Source: Chloroflexota bacterium (GTDB lineage: Bacteria > Chloroflexota > Dehalococcoidia > Plut-88900). From it: a stretch of DNA of 9,598 bases. Shown one piece after another: positions 1 to 7,383 of this stretch. The notes beneath the pieces are model-generated. The model was given only the letters and a program-made list of their open reading frames with translations. It made no database searches and was not told where the DNA came from. The stretch spans positions 1 through 9,598 of the forward strand of contig JADFJI010000056.1 in assembly GCA_022566235.1 (NCBI GenBank), written 5' to 3'. Within the stretch, counting starts at the first letter, position 1; every line of letters begins with the position of its first letter. The translations under genes and the position numbers were made by a program.

Positions 1-258
1 CCTGTCCAGTAGGTCTCGAAGTAATTCAACCGTCGATTGCTTTGTCCAAGGATTATTAGCGAAAGTATCCGCTATAACTGCGACTCCTAATTGAGGCCTT
101 CCTGCTCCCAATCCAACGGCGACCTGTAGAGCCTGCTGGACCGCTACGTCCAGTACCTGAGCGTCGACATATTTCTTTTTGAAAATCATGCCTTTCGACC
201 TAGGCCAGCCCATCTGCCTGAGGAGCTCCGCAACATACCAGTTAATGAACCTGCTCAC
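1..258 (-). CDS. Hypothetical protein, N-terminal part (runs off left edge)
   Basis: An open frame of exactly 86 codons starts at a GTG (258-256) and remains open to base 1, so the C-terminal part lies outside the window. The start is chosen because AAGGAG (265-270) sits 6 bases upstream of it. The peptide begins VSRFINWYVAELLRQMGW and continues with a basic stretch (GMIFKKKYVDAQ, about residues 24-35), an Ala/Gly/Val-rich segment, and a helix-like ending ELLRDLLDR. No signal peptide or clear membrane span is visible. I do not recognise the family. Base composition and codon choice (GGA, TTA, ATA, GTT) are more AT-rich than in the genes to the right, which suggests a different origin or weaker expression. 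The ribosome site and unbroken frame make a real gene likely; function is unknown. Confidence 0.55.
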   Translation of the reverse strand, partial: MSRFINWYVAELLRQMGWPRSKGMIFKKKYVDAQVLDVAVQQALQVAVGLGAGRPQLGVAVIADTFANNPWTKQSTVELLRDLLDR

Positions 259-276
259 CTTTCTCTCCTTAGTTGC

Positions 277-369
277 TTAAGCCACCCACTTTATTCTAGA
301 AGCCAGCTTTTTCGCTTCTTCAATCCTTTTCATATCTTCAAGACGGCTTTGCCCATAATCCCGAGTAAC
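277..369 (-). other. Short open frame, possible small ORF or gene remnant
   Basis: Between a TAA at 370-372 and a TAA at 277-279 there are 30 open sense codons ending MKRIEEAKKLASRIKWVA, with an ATG at 333. From the ATG it would encode only 18 residues. The charged, helix-like composition looks more like protein than random sequence, and the frame ends 18 bases before the GTG of the partial gene at 258. There is no good ribosome site in front of the ATG. It could be a tiny upstream ORF coupled to that gene or the tail of a decayed gene. This is weak evidence. Confidence 0.2.
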
Positions 370-453
370 TTAGCCACTTTACAGCTACAAGAATTACCAT
401 ATCTCTCTGAGGCTGCCGAAGGACGAGCGGAAGCCTGGGTTACTTAGCCGTCC

Positions 454-963
454 TCAGGACCTTTTTATCCCCTTCATGGCGCCCTCTAGGGTCAGGAGAC
501 GCCTCTTAATCTCTAAGTGGCCCCCGTAGCCCCCCAGTCCCCCGTCGCTGGCTATAACCCGGTGGCATGGGACCAGCACCGCAATGGGGTTGGAGGCCAT
601 GACCTGTCCCACCGCCCTCGCACCTCCGGGCCTGCCGACCTGTACTGCGATGTCGCCGTAGCTGCGGGTCTCGCCCCTGGGGATGCTGCGGGTGGCCTCC
701 CAGACCGCCTTTTTGAACGGGGTGGCCCTTGGCAGATCGAACTCATCCGAGAAGGTGGCCTCTCCGACGTCGAAGAAGCGCTGCATTCGCCCGGCCAGCC
801 CTCCGAAGAAACCCGGGTCCAGGTCCGCCTCTCCCAGGTCGGGCTCCAGGTCCCTAAAGGCCTCTTCGGGAGATGGTAGGGGTATTGTCATCCGCCTCAA
901 CCCCTTCGCTGATCCGATGACCCCCATCCACCCCAATTTCGTCTCGAATACGGTGTATTTCAT
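454..963 (-). CDS. ogt: Methylated-DNA--[protein]-cysteine S-methyltransferase (O6-alkylguanine-DNA alkyltransferase)
   Basis: Suicidal DNA repair protein that moves an alkyl group from O6-alkylguanine (and O4-alkylthymine) onto its own cysteine. The 169-residue product has the N-terminal ribonuclease-H-like domain (about 1-75) and the C-terminal DNA-binding domain (about 80-165). The active-site motif PCHRV is at 132-136 with acceptor Cys133. The hinge Asn is in SNPIAVLVPCHRV (Asn125), and the Arg-finger helix is GARAVGQVM (Arg116). Length is normal for the family. I chose the ATG at 963 because GGAGG (972-976) lies 8 bases upstream and MKYTVFET fits the family N-terminus; an upstream ATG at 1008 would add 15 residues and a 49-base overlap. 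The chosen ATG overlaps the transglutaminase stop as ATGA, which implies translational coupling as the last gene of the operon. No Ada-type regulatory domain is present. Confidence 0.93.
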   Translation of the reverse strand: MKYTVFETKLGWMGVIGSAKGLRRMTIPLPSPEEAFRDLEPDLGEADLDPGFFGGLAGRMQRFFDVGEATFSDEFDLPRATPFKKAVWEATRSIPRGETRSYGDIAVQVGRPGGARAVGQVMASNPIAVLVPCHRVIASDGGLGGYGGHLEIKRRLLTLEGAMKGIKRS

Positions 964-3440
964 CTCCCACGCCTCCAGAAAGCTAGTCTGTGCCTGACGG
1001 CCCACCACAGCATGGGGCGGCGCAGGGAACCCCAGGCCTCTTCAATGTCCAGCCTCTCCTTCCGAGAGAGGGGCCAGGGGCTGTACCTGCTTACAGCATA
1101 GGCCTCACCCAGGCGCTCCAGGTGACCCTCCACCGCATCCATCTCTATTGCCAGGGCCAGGGTGTATTCCCTGGGAGTGTGATTGGGCGAGGGGCCGTAG
1201 CCCCCCAGGGACCCGAGCCTGGACAGGCGACCGTAGACCTGGCTCCGGTAGTCCATGCCCGACAGGCCGTAGCCTAGCCAGAACCGGAACAGCACGATGA
1301 TCAGTAGAAGGGAAACCGGCACCGTCACCAGGGGAACCGATACCCAAAGGGGCATCGAGCCGAAAAACCCGCTCGATGAGACCTCTCCTCTGGCATCTCC
1401 CTGACCGGGAGGGTCTCCGCCCTGGAACAGTTCCACTATTTCCCGAGGCAGCGGCGGGCCCTCCACCCCTATGTAGTTCCCCCGGGGCAGCACCCCCTTG
1501 GGTGGCGTCGGCTCGAAAGGTATCCAGCCGTATTCGGGGAAGTACGCCTCGGGCCAGGGATGGGCCTTAGAGCTGGGCACCACATAGGCCTGCTGCTCCT
1601 CGTCCCAATCTCCCGTCGAGTAGCCTACCACCAGGCGGGCGGGTATACCTGCGGAGCGGAGCATCACCGTCATGGCGGAGGCGAAGTAGCTGCTGTATCC
1701 CCTCTTGGTCTCGAACAGGAAGTAGTCCACACCATCTATGTTCTGGGGTAGCCGCTCCACGTCCGTTGTATAGAAGGGGATCTTGCGAAGCCAGTTCCGG
1801 ATGGCTACTGCCATGTCGTACGGGTTATCCGCGGTCCTGGCCAGTCCACGGCCCAGCCCCCCGACCCTGGCGGGCAAATCCGCGGGTAGCTGAAGATAGC
1901 GATCCGTTACCCAGGACGGATAATCGGTCCCGGCCAAACGCAGCGCCTCTTCCGAGGCCAGGGATACGTAGGAGATGGCGTCGTAGCTATCGAAGGGCTT
2001 CAGATCGTTGTTGGGCCGCAGGGCCGTGATGTCCGGGGGATTAGGGGGCAGTCTGGACAGCACCACCTTCACCGCCTTGTTTCCCTTTCGTACTATCTCC
2101 TTGATCACCGTATCCTCGGGCATGTCCCGAAGGGCCCCCGTATCGGTGAAAGTCAATGACCCTCTCTGGAGCTCGGCCCTGATGGCCTTGGCCACGGACA
2201 CCAGGTCCTCCGGCAGCCCCTCTTCTCCCGCACCATCCAGATTGATCTCAAAGGTCATTGGCGGCGCTATCTCCACCTCGAATCCTGCTGTGCTGAAGAG
2301 GGGAATGCCGGTTGCGAAGATGGCATCGGTGCTGATTCCCAGGTCCACAGATTGGTCTACCAGCTGGCTTGCCCTATACGTAATCGTATTATTTTCGGGC
2401 AAGAACTCGTCGGTGAGAGACGTCCTGTCCCCGGTCAGCCAGCCCTCGTGGGTGTACACCTCAAAGGTTTCGGCTCTCAGATAGTAACCCTTGTCGGACC
2501 TGACCGTCATGGCCACGTGGCCCCCCAGCGTGCCCGGCCCCCTGAAGGGGAATGCGCCCCCAAATTTGTGAATGGTGTACGGCGTCTTTCCCGGCAGAAA
2601 GGCCAGTACCCGGCCCAGTTCCGCCTCCATAGACTTCCACGGGATGCTGAGAACGGCCCAGTTCTTTCTCAGAACGTCGGGGGCAAAATTCGTGCGGGGG
2701 AGCGCCCATGCTGTAAATATCACTGCAGACCCCAGGATCAGCGCGATCAATGCGAAAGAAGAGGCGGCGTTGCGAAAGTAGGGGATCTCTTGCTCCTGCC
2801 ACTGGGCCCGTCTCTTCAGGAAATAGATCCTCATTGCCAGAAGGAGGGCCGCTAGGATGTAGATATAGAAGAAGAAGTTGAACTTATCGGGCAGGTAGAG
2901 GAGGTTGAGAAACAGGGGAACGGCAGTGGGGATCAGGACCGGCCACAGCCTCATGGAGCGGAACACGAACCAGGAGGAGAAGTAGCTGATAAACCAGACC
3001 ACCATTAGCATGACAGTCACGAAGGGCAGGGGATCAGCGCTGATGCCCCCCGACTCGGCTGCGGTGAACCATGTCTGAAATCGGGATATCAGGTCGTCGG
3101 TCTTGGCAAAAAGATTGCCATCTACCGTCATGTCCCGGGTCTGCCAGATCAGCAGTAGATAAACCAGGGCCAGGCCGATGGGATGGAGAAGCAGGCTCCG
3201 CCTCTTGACCTTGGCCAGCAGCATGCCCGCAAACACCCCGACAACGGCCATGGGGGTTAAAGGTGGCATGCTATCGACCCACCCCGCTATCTCCACCGAC
3301 CACACCACGGAGAGGACCAGGAAGAGCACCAGGCCGACGGTTAGCCAGCCCTCCCGGGGGCTGAATCGGGCCTGTAGCCTGCCGCCCAGAGGCTCAAACT
3401 CCTCCCGGTAGATTTTTAAGGTCTCGTTTTCTGTTGCCAT
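960..3440 (-). CDS. Transglutaminase-like membrane protein (DUF3488/TgpA type, DUF4129 tail), catalytic Cys replaced by Ser
   Basis: An 826-residue membrane protein of the TgpA-like architecture. About seven membrane spans lie in residues 32-247, followed by a large presumably extracytoplasmic region. The transglutaminase-like core is at about 535-650, a membrane span at about 698-722, and a cytoplasmic DUF4129-like tail at about 735-815. Core landmarks are VDYFLFETKRGY, ASAMTVMLRSAGIPAR, AHPWPEAYFPEYGW and PFEPTP. The family normally reads GYC at the nucleophile; here codons 582-584 read Tyr-Ser-Ser (AGC at 1692-1694), so the Cys is Ser583. His627 is kept and the third triad position is Glu643, a common alternative to Asp. 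It starts at ATG 3440, 27 bases after the DUF58 stop and in the same frame, without an obvious ribosome site. MoxR and DUF58 partners upstream support an envelope role. Family assignment is firm; activity is doubtful. Confidence 0.9.
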   Translation of the reverse strand: MATENETLKIYREEFEPLGGRLQARFSPREGWLTVGLVLFLVLSVVWSVEIAGWVDSMPPLTPMAVVGVFAGMLLAKVKRRSLLLHPIGLALVYLLLIWQTRDMTVDGNLFAKTDDLISRFQTWFTAAESGGISADPLPFVTVMLMVVWFISYFSSWFVFRSMRLWPVLIPTAVPLFLNLLYLPDKFNFFFYIYILAALLLAMRIYFLKRRAQWQEQEIPYFRNAASSFALIALILGSAVIFTAWALPRTNFAPDVLRKNWAVLSIPWKSMEAELGRVLAFLPGKTPYTIHKFGGAFPFRGPGTLGGHVAMTVRSDKGYYLRAETFEVYTHEGWLTGDRTSLTDEFLPENNTITYRASQLVDQSVDLGISTDAIFATGIPLFSTAGFEVEIAPPMTFEINLDGAGEEGLPEDLVSVAKAIRAELQRGSLTFTDTGALRDMPEDTVIKEIVRKGNKAVKVVLSRLPPNPPDITALRPNNDLKPFDSYDAISYVSLASEEALRLAGTDYPSWVTDRYLQLPADLPARVGGLGRGLARTADNPYDMAVAIRNWLRKIPFYTTDVERLPQNIDGVDYFLFETKRGYSSYFASAMTVMLRSAGIPARLVVGYSTGDWDEEQQAYVVPSSKAHPWPEAYFPEYGWIPFEPTPPKGVLPRGNYIGVEGPPLPREIVELFQGGDPPGQGDARGEVSSSGFFGSMPLWVSVPLVTVPVSLLLIIVLFRFWLGYGLSGMDYRSQVYGRLSRLGSLGGYGPSPNHTPREYTLALAIEMDAVEGHLERLGEAYAVSRYSPWPLSRKERLDIEEAWGSLRRPMLWWAVRHRLAFWRRGR

Positions 3441-3467
3441 GGGTCTGTCCGTTCGCTGCGTCCCTGG

Positions 3468-4712
3468 CTAGACTGTCTTGCGGGCGTACCCGAAATCGAG
3501 GGCTGCTCCTAGCTCATCACCCTTACTCACCAGGCAGGTGGGGACCTGTGCTGCGGCCAGGGAGCCGACCAGGGGCAGCAGATTGCCGTTCCCGCCGAAG
3601 GTATGGGCCTCCAGCAGGACAGCCGAAGTCTGTACCCTCTTCTGGGCCAGCCGTTGCAGGGAGCCCGGCCACGACTCATCGGTAGAAGGGGTGATCACCA
3701 CCACCGTGCAATAGCGGTTGAAAACGTGCTCATGGGCCCCCAGCACCTGGCCCAGGGCCATAGCCCCCCTGGCCCGGATCTCCGCCAGGCCCTCCATGAT
3801 CAGGTCTCGCTGGTTGATCCCCGGCTTGGGGCCAAGGTTGATCGCCACGTCGCCGTGAGCAATCAGGCCCACCGAGAGCCCGGCCTGCAAGTACTTATCG
3901 GCTATGGAGGCCGCTGTGGTGACCCCGTACTCTTCGGTGCTCTCCTCTTCCACCCCGGCGTGGATATCGCCCTGCATGTCCAGGACGATCCAGATCTTGG
4001 TGGACTCCTCCTGCTCGAACTCCTTGACCATCAGTTTGCCCATCCTGGCGGTGGTCTTCCAGTGGACACTATTGAAACTGTCCCCAGGGGCGTATTCCCT
4101 CACCCCTGCCGCGTCCGGGGTTACCGCATGGGTATGCAGGCGGGAGGCGTTATCGCCGGGAAGGTCACTGGACAGGAGTCGGAGGTTGGGTAGATCCATC
4201 ACCGCCGGATAGACCAGGAATGACTGGGCCTTCCCGAAGGACCTGCTTTTTCTGAACAGCCCCAGGGGGTCTCCGCTTATCACCGAAACCGGCCCCAGGG
4301 AAAACCTTCCCCTCTGTTTACATCTGGTCTTGAAGGTCCACTTGGCGATGGTGCTGTTGGGTAGGCTGATCACCATCTCGCCCCCGTGGTCGGGCATGTC
4401 GGAGGTCTCGTGCAGGTCTACCCACCCCACAGGCGCGAACCTGGAACGGTTTGTCACGGAGATACGCTCCTCCAGCCAACCTCCAACCCGGGTGGATCCC
4501 ACATCCCTATCCACCGAGACCTCGATCCAGCGGCCATTGGCCCAGGTCCACAGATAGCTGAGGACCAGGACCAAGGTGAGGATATAGGTCAGCCGGTAGT
4601 AGAGGCCGTAGTTAGTGGAGACGGCCATGAAGGTGAAGATAAGAAGCATGGCCACCACCACCCGAAGTCTGGTCGTCATTTCTTTTATATGGGGGCGCCA
4701 ATCGCGAATCAA
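3468..4712 (-). CDS. DUF58 domain protein, MoxR-associated, membrane-anchored
   Basis: A 414-residue protein of the DUF58 family, which is usually encoded beside MoxR ATPases. Two hydrophobic spans occur at about 16-33 and 40-57, so the rest is probably a membrane-anchored domain. The family signature is clear at about 204-233: VREYAPGDSFNSVHWKTTAR followed by GKLMVKEFEQE. Residues from about 238 form a von Willebrand A-like region beginning IWIVLDMQGD; the full metal-binding DxSxS motif is not present, as in many DUF58 proteins. The start is a TTG at 4712 because GGAGG (4720-4724) lies 7 bases upstream; the first ATG (4679, residue 12) has no comparable ribosome site. It follows moxR by 51 bases and precedes the transglutaminase gene by 27 bases. 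The biochemical role of the family is poorly defined; a link between MoxR and the membrane transglutaminase is inference. Confidence 0.92.
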   Translation of the reverse strand: MIRDWRPHIKEMTTRLRVVVAMLLIFTFMAVSTNYGLYYRLTYILTLVLVLSYLWTWANGRWIEVSVDRDVGSTRVGGWLEERISVTNRSRFAPVGWVDLHETSDMPDHGGEMVISLPNSTIAKWTFKTRCKQRGRFSLGPVSVISGDPLGLFRKSRSFGKAQSFLVYPAVMDLPNLRLLSSDLPGDNASRLHTHAVTPDAAGVREYAPGDSFNSVHWKTTARMGKLMVKEFEQEESTKIWIVLDMQGDIHAGVEEESTEEYGVTTAASIADKYLQAGLSVGLIAHGDVAINLGPKPGINQRDLIMEGLAEIRARGAMALGQVLGAHEHVFNRYCTVVVITPSTDESWPGSLQRLAQKRVQTSAVLLEAHTFGGNGNLLPLVGSLAAAQVPTCLVSKGDELGAALDFGYARKTV

Positions 4713-4719
4713 CGGATAT

Positions 4720-4724
4720 CCTCC
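4720..4724 (-). promoter_or_regulatory. Ribosome binding site deciding the TTG start of the DUF58 gene
   Basis: GGAGG on the minus strand ends 7 bases before the TTG at 4712-4710. The next candidate start, ATG at 4679, is preceded by an AT-rich stretch without a purine-rich site, so the TTG start is favoured. Confidence 0.75.
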
Positions 4725-4763
4725 ATAGAGACGTTGCCCCTCATATGGGATCGGAGGGGATGT

Positions 4764-5711
4764 CTAGTGGACCTTGATCCCGGGCACCGGCAGAGAGTCC
4801 AGTGCTCTGGACACCGCCGTCCCGCCGGTGACATCTTTAGAGCGGACGGCCGGATTGATGATGATCCGATGTGCCAGAACAGGCCCCGCCAGGGCCTTGA
4901 TGTCGTCCGGCAGCACGAAGTCCCGACCGTCCAGAAACGCCCTGGCCTGGGAGGTGCGATAGAGGCCCAGGGAGCCCCGGGGCGACGCCCCTAGATAGTT
5001 GTTCGGATCGTTCCGGGTTGAGTTCACTATGGCTACAATGTATCTCTTGAGATGTCCGTCCACAAAGACCTTCCTGACCTCGTTCTGGAGGGTGATGATC
5101 TCCTCGGGGTTGCTGACCGAGGAGAGGGCGTCGATGGGGTGGCTGAACTGCTGCTTCTCGATGATCTCGATCTCCTGAGTTTCGGAAGGATAGCCCAGGC
5201 TGATCTGCATGAGGAACCGGTCCAGCTGGGCCTCGGGTAGTGGGAAGGTGCCTTCGTACTCCACCGGATTCTCGGTGGCCATCACCAGAAAAGGTTGGGG
5301 GAGGGAGTAAGAGACCCCGTCCACTGTGATCTGGGCTTCTTCCATGCTCTCCAGGAGGGCTGACTGGGTCTTTGGGGTCGCCCTGTTAATCTCATCGGCC
5401 AGCACCACCTGCGCGACGATTGGCCCAGGCCGGAACTCGAACTCGCCGGTCTTCTGATTGTATATCGATACGCCCGTGATATCGCTGGGCAGCAGGTCGG
5501 GGGTGAACTGGATCCGCTTGAAGCTGCAGCCTATCGACTTTGCTAGACTTTTGGCCAGCATCGTCTTTCCGACGCCCGGCACATCATCGATCAGGACGTG
5601 GCCTCTGCACATCAAGGAGATGAGGGCAAGCCTGACCACGTGATTCTTGCCGATGATAACCTTCTCTACGTTGTCCAGGACTCTCTGGGCTATTTCGAGG
5701 GGCTCTGTCAC
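4764..5711 (-). CDS. MoxR-family AAA+ ATPase
   Basis: A 315-residue AAA+ ATPase of the MoxR type, thought to act as a chaperone-like ATPase that matures or activates partner proteins. Visible motifs: Walker A DVPGVGKT (43-50, Lys49), Walker B VVLADE (102-107), sensor 1 in MATENP (Asn148), LDRF (Arg165) as the likely arginine finger, and the C-terminal lid with GASPRG (241-246, Arg245) as sensor 2. Length and domain order are typical and nothing essential is missing. The start is a GTG at 5711 with AAGGAGG (5721-5727) 9 bases upstream. It is the third gene of the series, 52 bases after the Lgt-like gene and 51 before the DUF58 gene. Its likely partner is the DUF58 protein. The cytoplasmic location is inferred from the lack of signal or membrane segments. 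Confidence 0.95.
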   Translation of the reverse strand: MTEPLEIAQRVLDNVEKVIIGKNHVVRLALISLMCRGHVLIDDVPGVGKTMLAKSLAKSIGCSFKRIQFTPDLLPSDITGVSIYNQKTGEFEFRPGPIVAQVVLADEINRATPKTQSALLESMEEAQITVDGVSYSLPQPFLVMATENPVEYEGTFPLPEAQLDRFLMQISLGYPSETQEIEIIEKQQFSHPIDALSSVSNPEEIITLQNEVRKVFVDGHLKRYIVAIVNSTRNDPNNYLGASPRGSLGLYRTSQARAFLDGRDFVLPDDIKALAGPVLAHRIIINPAVRSKDVTGGTAVSRALDSLPVPGIKVH

Positions 5712-5763
5712 CCTGGCCTTCCTCCTTATTTAGGCCCTATTCTAGCCTGTGCGCCTGAACCCA

Positions 5764-6558
5764 TCAAGCGTTCAGCTTTCGGTCCCGGGCCTCGGCCCAG
5801 GCTTCGACCTCACCGCCCGAACTCCAGGCGTCGGGCCCGGGCCTGCGGATACGGTTTCTGTAGATGAGCAGGCCCATCGCCGCCAGCGCTAGTCCCAAGG
5901 AGATCATGATGTCCGAGGCCCCCCAGCGGCTGCCGAAATCGATCCTTGTCAGGTCCACCAGTGACCTTACGATAGGATAGCCGATGAGGAAACCCAGGAA
6001 CGTGGTGCCGGCCCGTCCTTTTCTGGAGTGAACAGCCATGAGAACCCCGAACAGGCCGATGAGAATGGACGCCTCGTACAGCTCCGATGGGTAACGAGGC
6101 AGGTTCAATCCCGGGAACCGGATGCCCAGGGGTGGGTCGGCCAGGTCCCCGTAGCACCGGTTGACCAGCAGGCAACTCCACCTGAATGCAGATATGGCCA
6201 GGGGTGCATAAAGGGCATACAGATCAGCGGAACGCCAGAAGTCCAGGTGTCCACGCTTGTAGGACCACCACGCCGGGACCATGGTCCCGAGCAGGGCCCC
6301 ATAGAAGTACATGCCCCCGTTTATCCGGGCCAGGTCCAGGGGGTGCCGGAAGAACTGGGGAAGCTCGGGGGCCACAAAGGCGAGCCTGGCGCCCACGACC
6401 CCGCCCATCGCCATCCAGAGGGGTAGGTCAAGGAGTCCCTGGCTGGCCGACCCCTCGCCCCGGGCCCTTCTGTGGGCGAGGTAGGTCATCAGGTTGAAGG
6501 CGATCAGCATCGCAACCAGGTCCAGGTTGTCCAGGACGTTGTTTATCAACGTTGACAC
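5764..6558 (-). CDS. Lgt-like membrane protein (prolipoprotein diacylglyceryl transferase family, divergent active site)
   Basis: A 264-residue polytopic membrane protein recognisable as Lgt-like from several spaced motifs. These are GGMYFYGALLG (81-91, usually GGxxxHGGxxG), RWSCLLVNRCYGDLADPPLG (126-145, usually RxGNFINGExxGxPTDxPWG), YPSELYEA (156-163, usually HPSQLYEA) and VRSLVDLTR (197-205). Lgt moves diacylglycerol from phosphatidylglycerol to the lipobox Cys of pre-lipoproteins. Here the two Arg equivalent to E. coli R143 and R239 are kept (R126, R198). The positions of H103, N146, N149 and E151 read Tyr86, Cys129, Val132 and Arg134, and E243 reads Asp202. The start is a GTG at 6558 with only a weak site (GAGAAG, 9 bases away). 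The membrane fold is likely; classical Lgt activity is uncertain, and this may be a paralogue with another role. Confidence 0.82.
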   Translation of the reverse strand: MSTLINNVLDNLDLVAMLIAFNLMTYLAHRRARGEGSASQGLLDLPLWMAMGGVVGARLAFVAPELPQFFRHPLDLARINGGMYFYGALLGTMVPAWWSYKRGHLDFWRSADLYALYAPLAISAFRWSCLLVNRCYGDLADPPLGIRFPGLNLPRYPSELYEASILIGLFGVLMAVHSRKGRAGTTFLGFLIGYPIVRSLVDLTRIDFGSRWGASDIMISLGLALAAMGLLIYRNRIRRPGPDAWSSGGEVEAWAEARDRKLNA

Positions 6559-6720
6559 AACGTGGTGCTTCTCGCCCTCCCCATGCGGAGTCTCAGGGTC
6601 TCCCTCAGACCTCCGCTCACTCCTTCTCTCCCGATGGAGTAAGACCGTCCCTCCAGTACAGGAAGGAGGAAGGACTTAGAGGAATGGAGGGTGACTGGCT
6701 CGCCGACACGGAGGTTGAGT
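6559..6720. other. Intergenic spacer between redoxin and Lgt-like genes
   Basis: 162 bases without a supported gene. They hold the imperfect hairpin at 6648-6667 and purine-rich or pyrimidine-rich runs, but I see no convincing promoter for the downstream Lgt-like gene on the minus strand and no T-tract terminator. Whether the redoxin is cotranscribed with the five genes below it is therefore open. Confidence 0.4.
6648..6667. repeat. Imperfect hairpin, copy 1 of TCCnTCCAGTA..GGAAGGA motif
   Basis: TCCCTCC (6648-6654) and GGAAGGA (6661-6667) pair in six of seven positions around a 6-base loop AGTACA. The same motif, as a perfect hairpin, occurs at 7752-7770. Both copies lie between genes. This could be a dispersed repeat or a processing or termination structure; the lack of a T-run argues against an ordinary terminator. 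Confidence 0.4.
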
Positions 6721-7383
6721 CTACTGGTTATCTAGCTCCCGATAGTCCTCCAGGTTTTCACCCTCCACATCGCCCGAGGGGGTAGCCCCGGCCAGCAGCT
6801 CCTCGATCCACACGATCAGCTGGGACTCCCGTATCGCGCCGACGAACCTCCGGGCCACCACCCCCTCCTTGTCGACGAAGAAGGTCACGGGAATGCCTCC
6901 CACCCCGTATCCGATGGCGACGACGCCGGTCCTGTCCATGCCATTGGGATAGGTTATGCCGAAATCCTCGATAAACCCCCGGGCGTCGACTACGGGCTCC
7001 CGGGTGTCGACGCCTAGGAACACCACGCCCTGGTCCTTAAACCTCTCCCACCCCTGCTCCAGGACAGCGGCCTCCACCTGGCAGGGGCCACACCAGGAGG
7101 CCCAGAAGTTGACGATAACGGGGCTTCCCCTGTAATCGGACAGGGTGATGGGCTCTCCAGAAAAGGCCTCCAGGGTGAAATCGGGGGCCTGTTTCCCGGG
7201 CCGGGTGATCCCGCTCTGACTGGTGACCGGGTCCTGGCTGTTGACCATTCCCCATGCCATTATGCCCACCAGCCCCGCCAGGGACAGAAGGATGGGCACG
7301 ACGACTTTCCAACGGCGCTTCCAGAAGCTGCCCTCTGCCTGCGAGTAAGAGGGGATATCGAGGTCTAAGTCTAGCTCTTCCAT
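6721..7383 (-). CDS. Membrane-anchored thioredoxin-like protein (TlpA/ResA/CcmG type)
   Basis: A 220-residue membrane-tethered thiol-disulfide oxidoreductase. A short acidic N-terminus (about 1-20) and a basic stretch (KRRWK) precede one membrane span at about 27-47, leaving the redoxin domain (about 62-200) outside the membrane. Visible features: APDFTLEAFSGEPITLSDYR typical of TlpA/AhpC-TSA redoxins, active site WCGPC (97-101, Cys98/Cys101), and the cis-Pro loop GGIPVTFFVD (Pro165). Likely work is reducing or isomerising disulfides of envelope proteins or cytochrome c maturation partners. I chose the ATG at 7383 because the family-like anchor follows directly; an in-frame ATG at 7476 would add 31 residues with no visible function. 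Neither start has a strong ribosome site. It is the first gene of the minus-strand series. Confidence 0.9.
   Translation of the reverse strand: MEELDLDLDIPSYSQAEGSFWKRRWKVVVPILLSLAGLVGIMAWGMVNSQDPVTSQSGITRPGKQAPDFTLEAFSGEPITLSDYRGSPVIVNFWASWCGPCQVEAAVLEQGWERFKDQGVVFLGVDTREPVVDARGFIEDFGITYPNGMDRTGVVAIGYGVGGIPVTFFVDKEGVVARRFVGAIRESQLIVWIEELLAGATPSGDVEGENLEDYRELDNQ

Noticed and set aside
450..460. GTCCTGAGGAC dyad at the stop codon of ogt as a terminator
   Set aside because: Only a 5-bp stem with a 1-base centre, overlapping the stop codon and with no T-tract after it on the minus strand.
2008..2484. 158-codon plus-strand open frame
   Set aside because: Antisense to the transglutaminase gene, Ser-rich translation, no ribosome site or family likeness.
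3603..4193. 196-codon plus-strand open frame
   Set aside because: Antisense shadow of the DUF58 gene, rich in His, Gly and Pro as is typical of such shadows.
4386..4994. 202-codon plus-strand open frame
   Set aside because: It lies antisense to the moxR and DUF58 genes, both strongly supported by motifs; long antisense frames are expected from GC-rich codon use. The translation is low in hydrophobic pattern and has no ribosome site.
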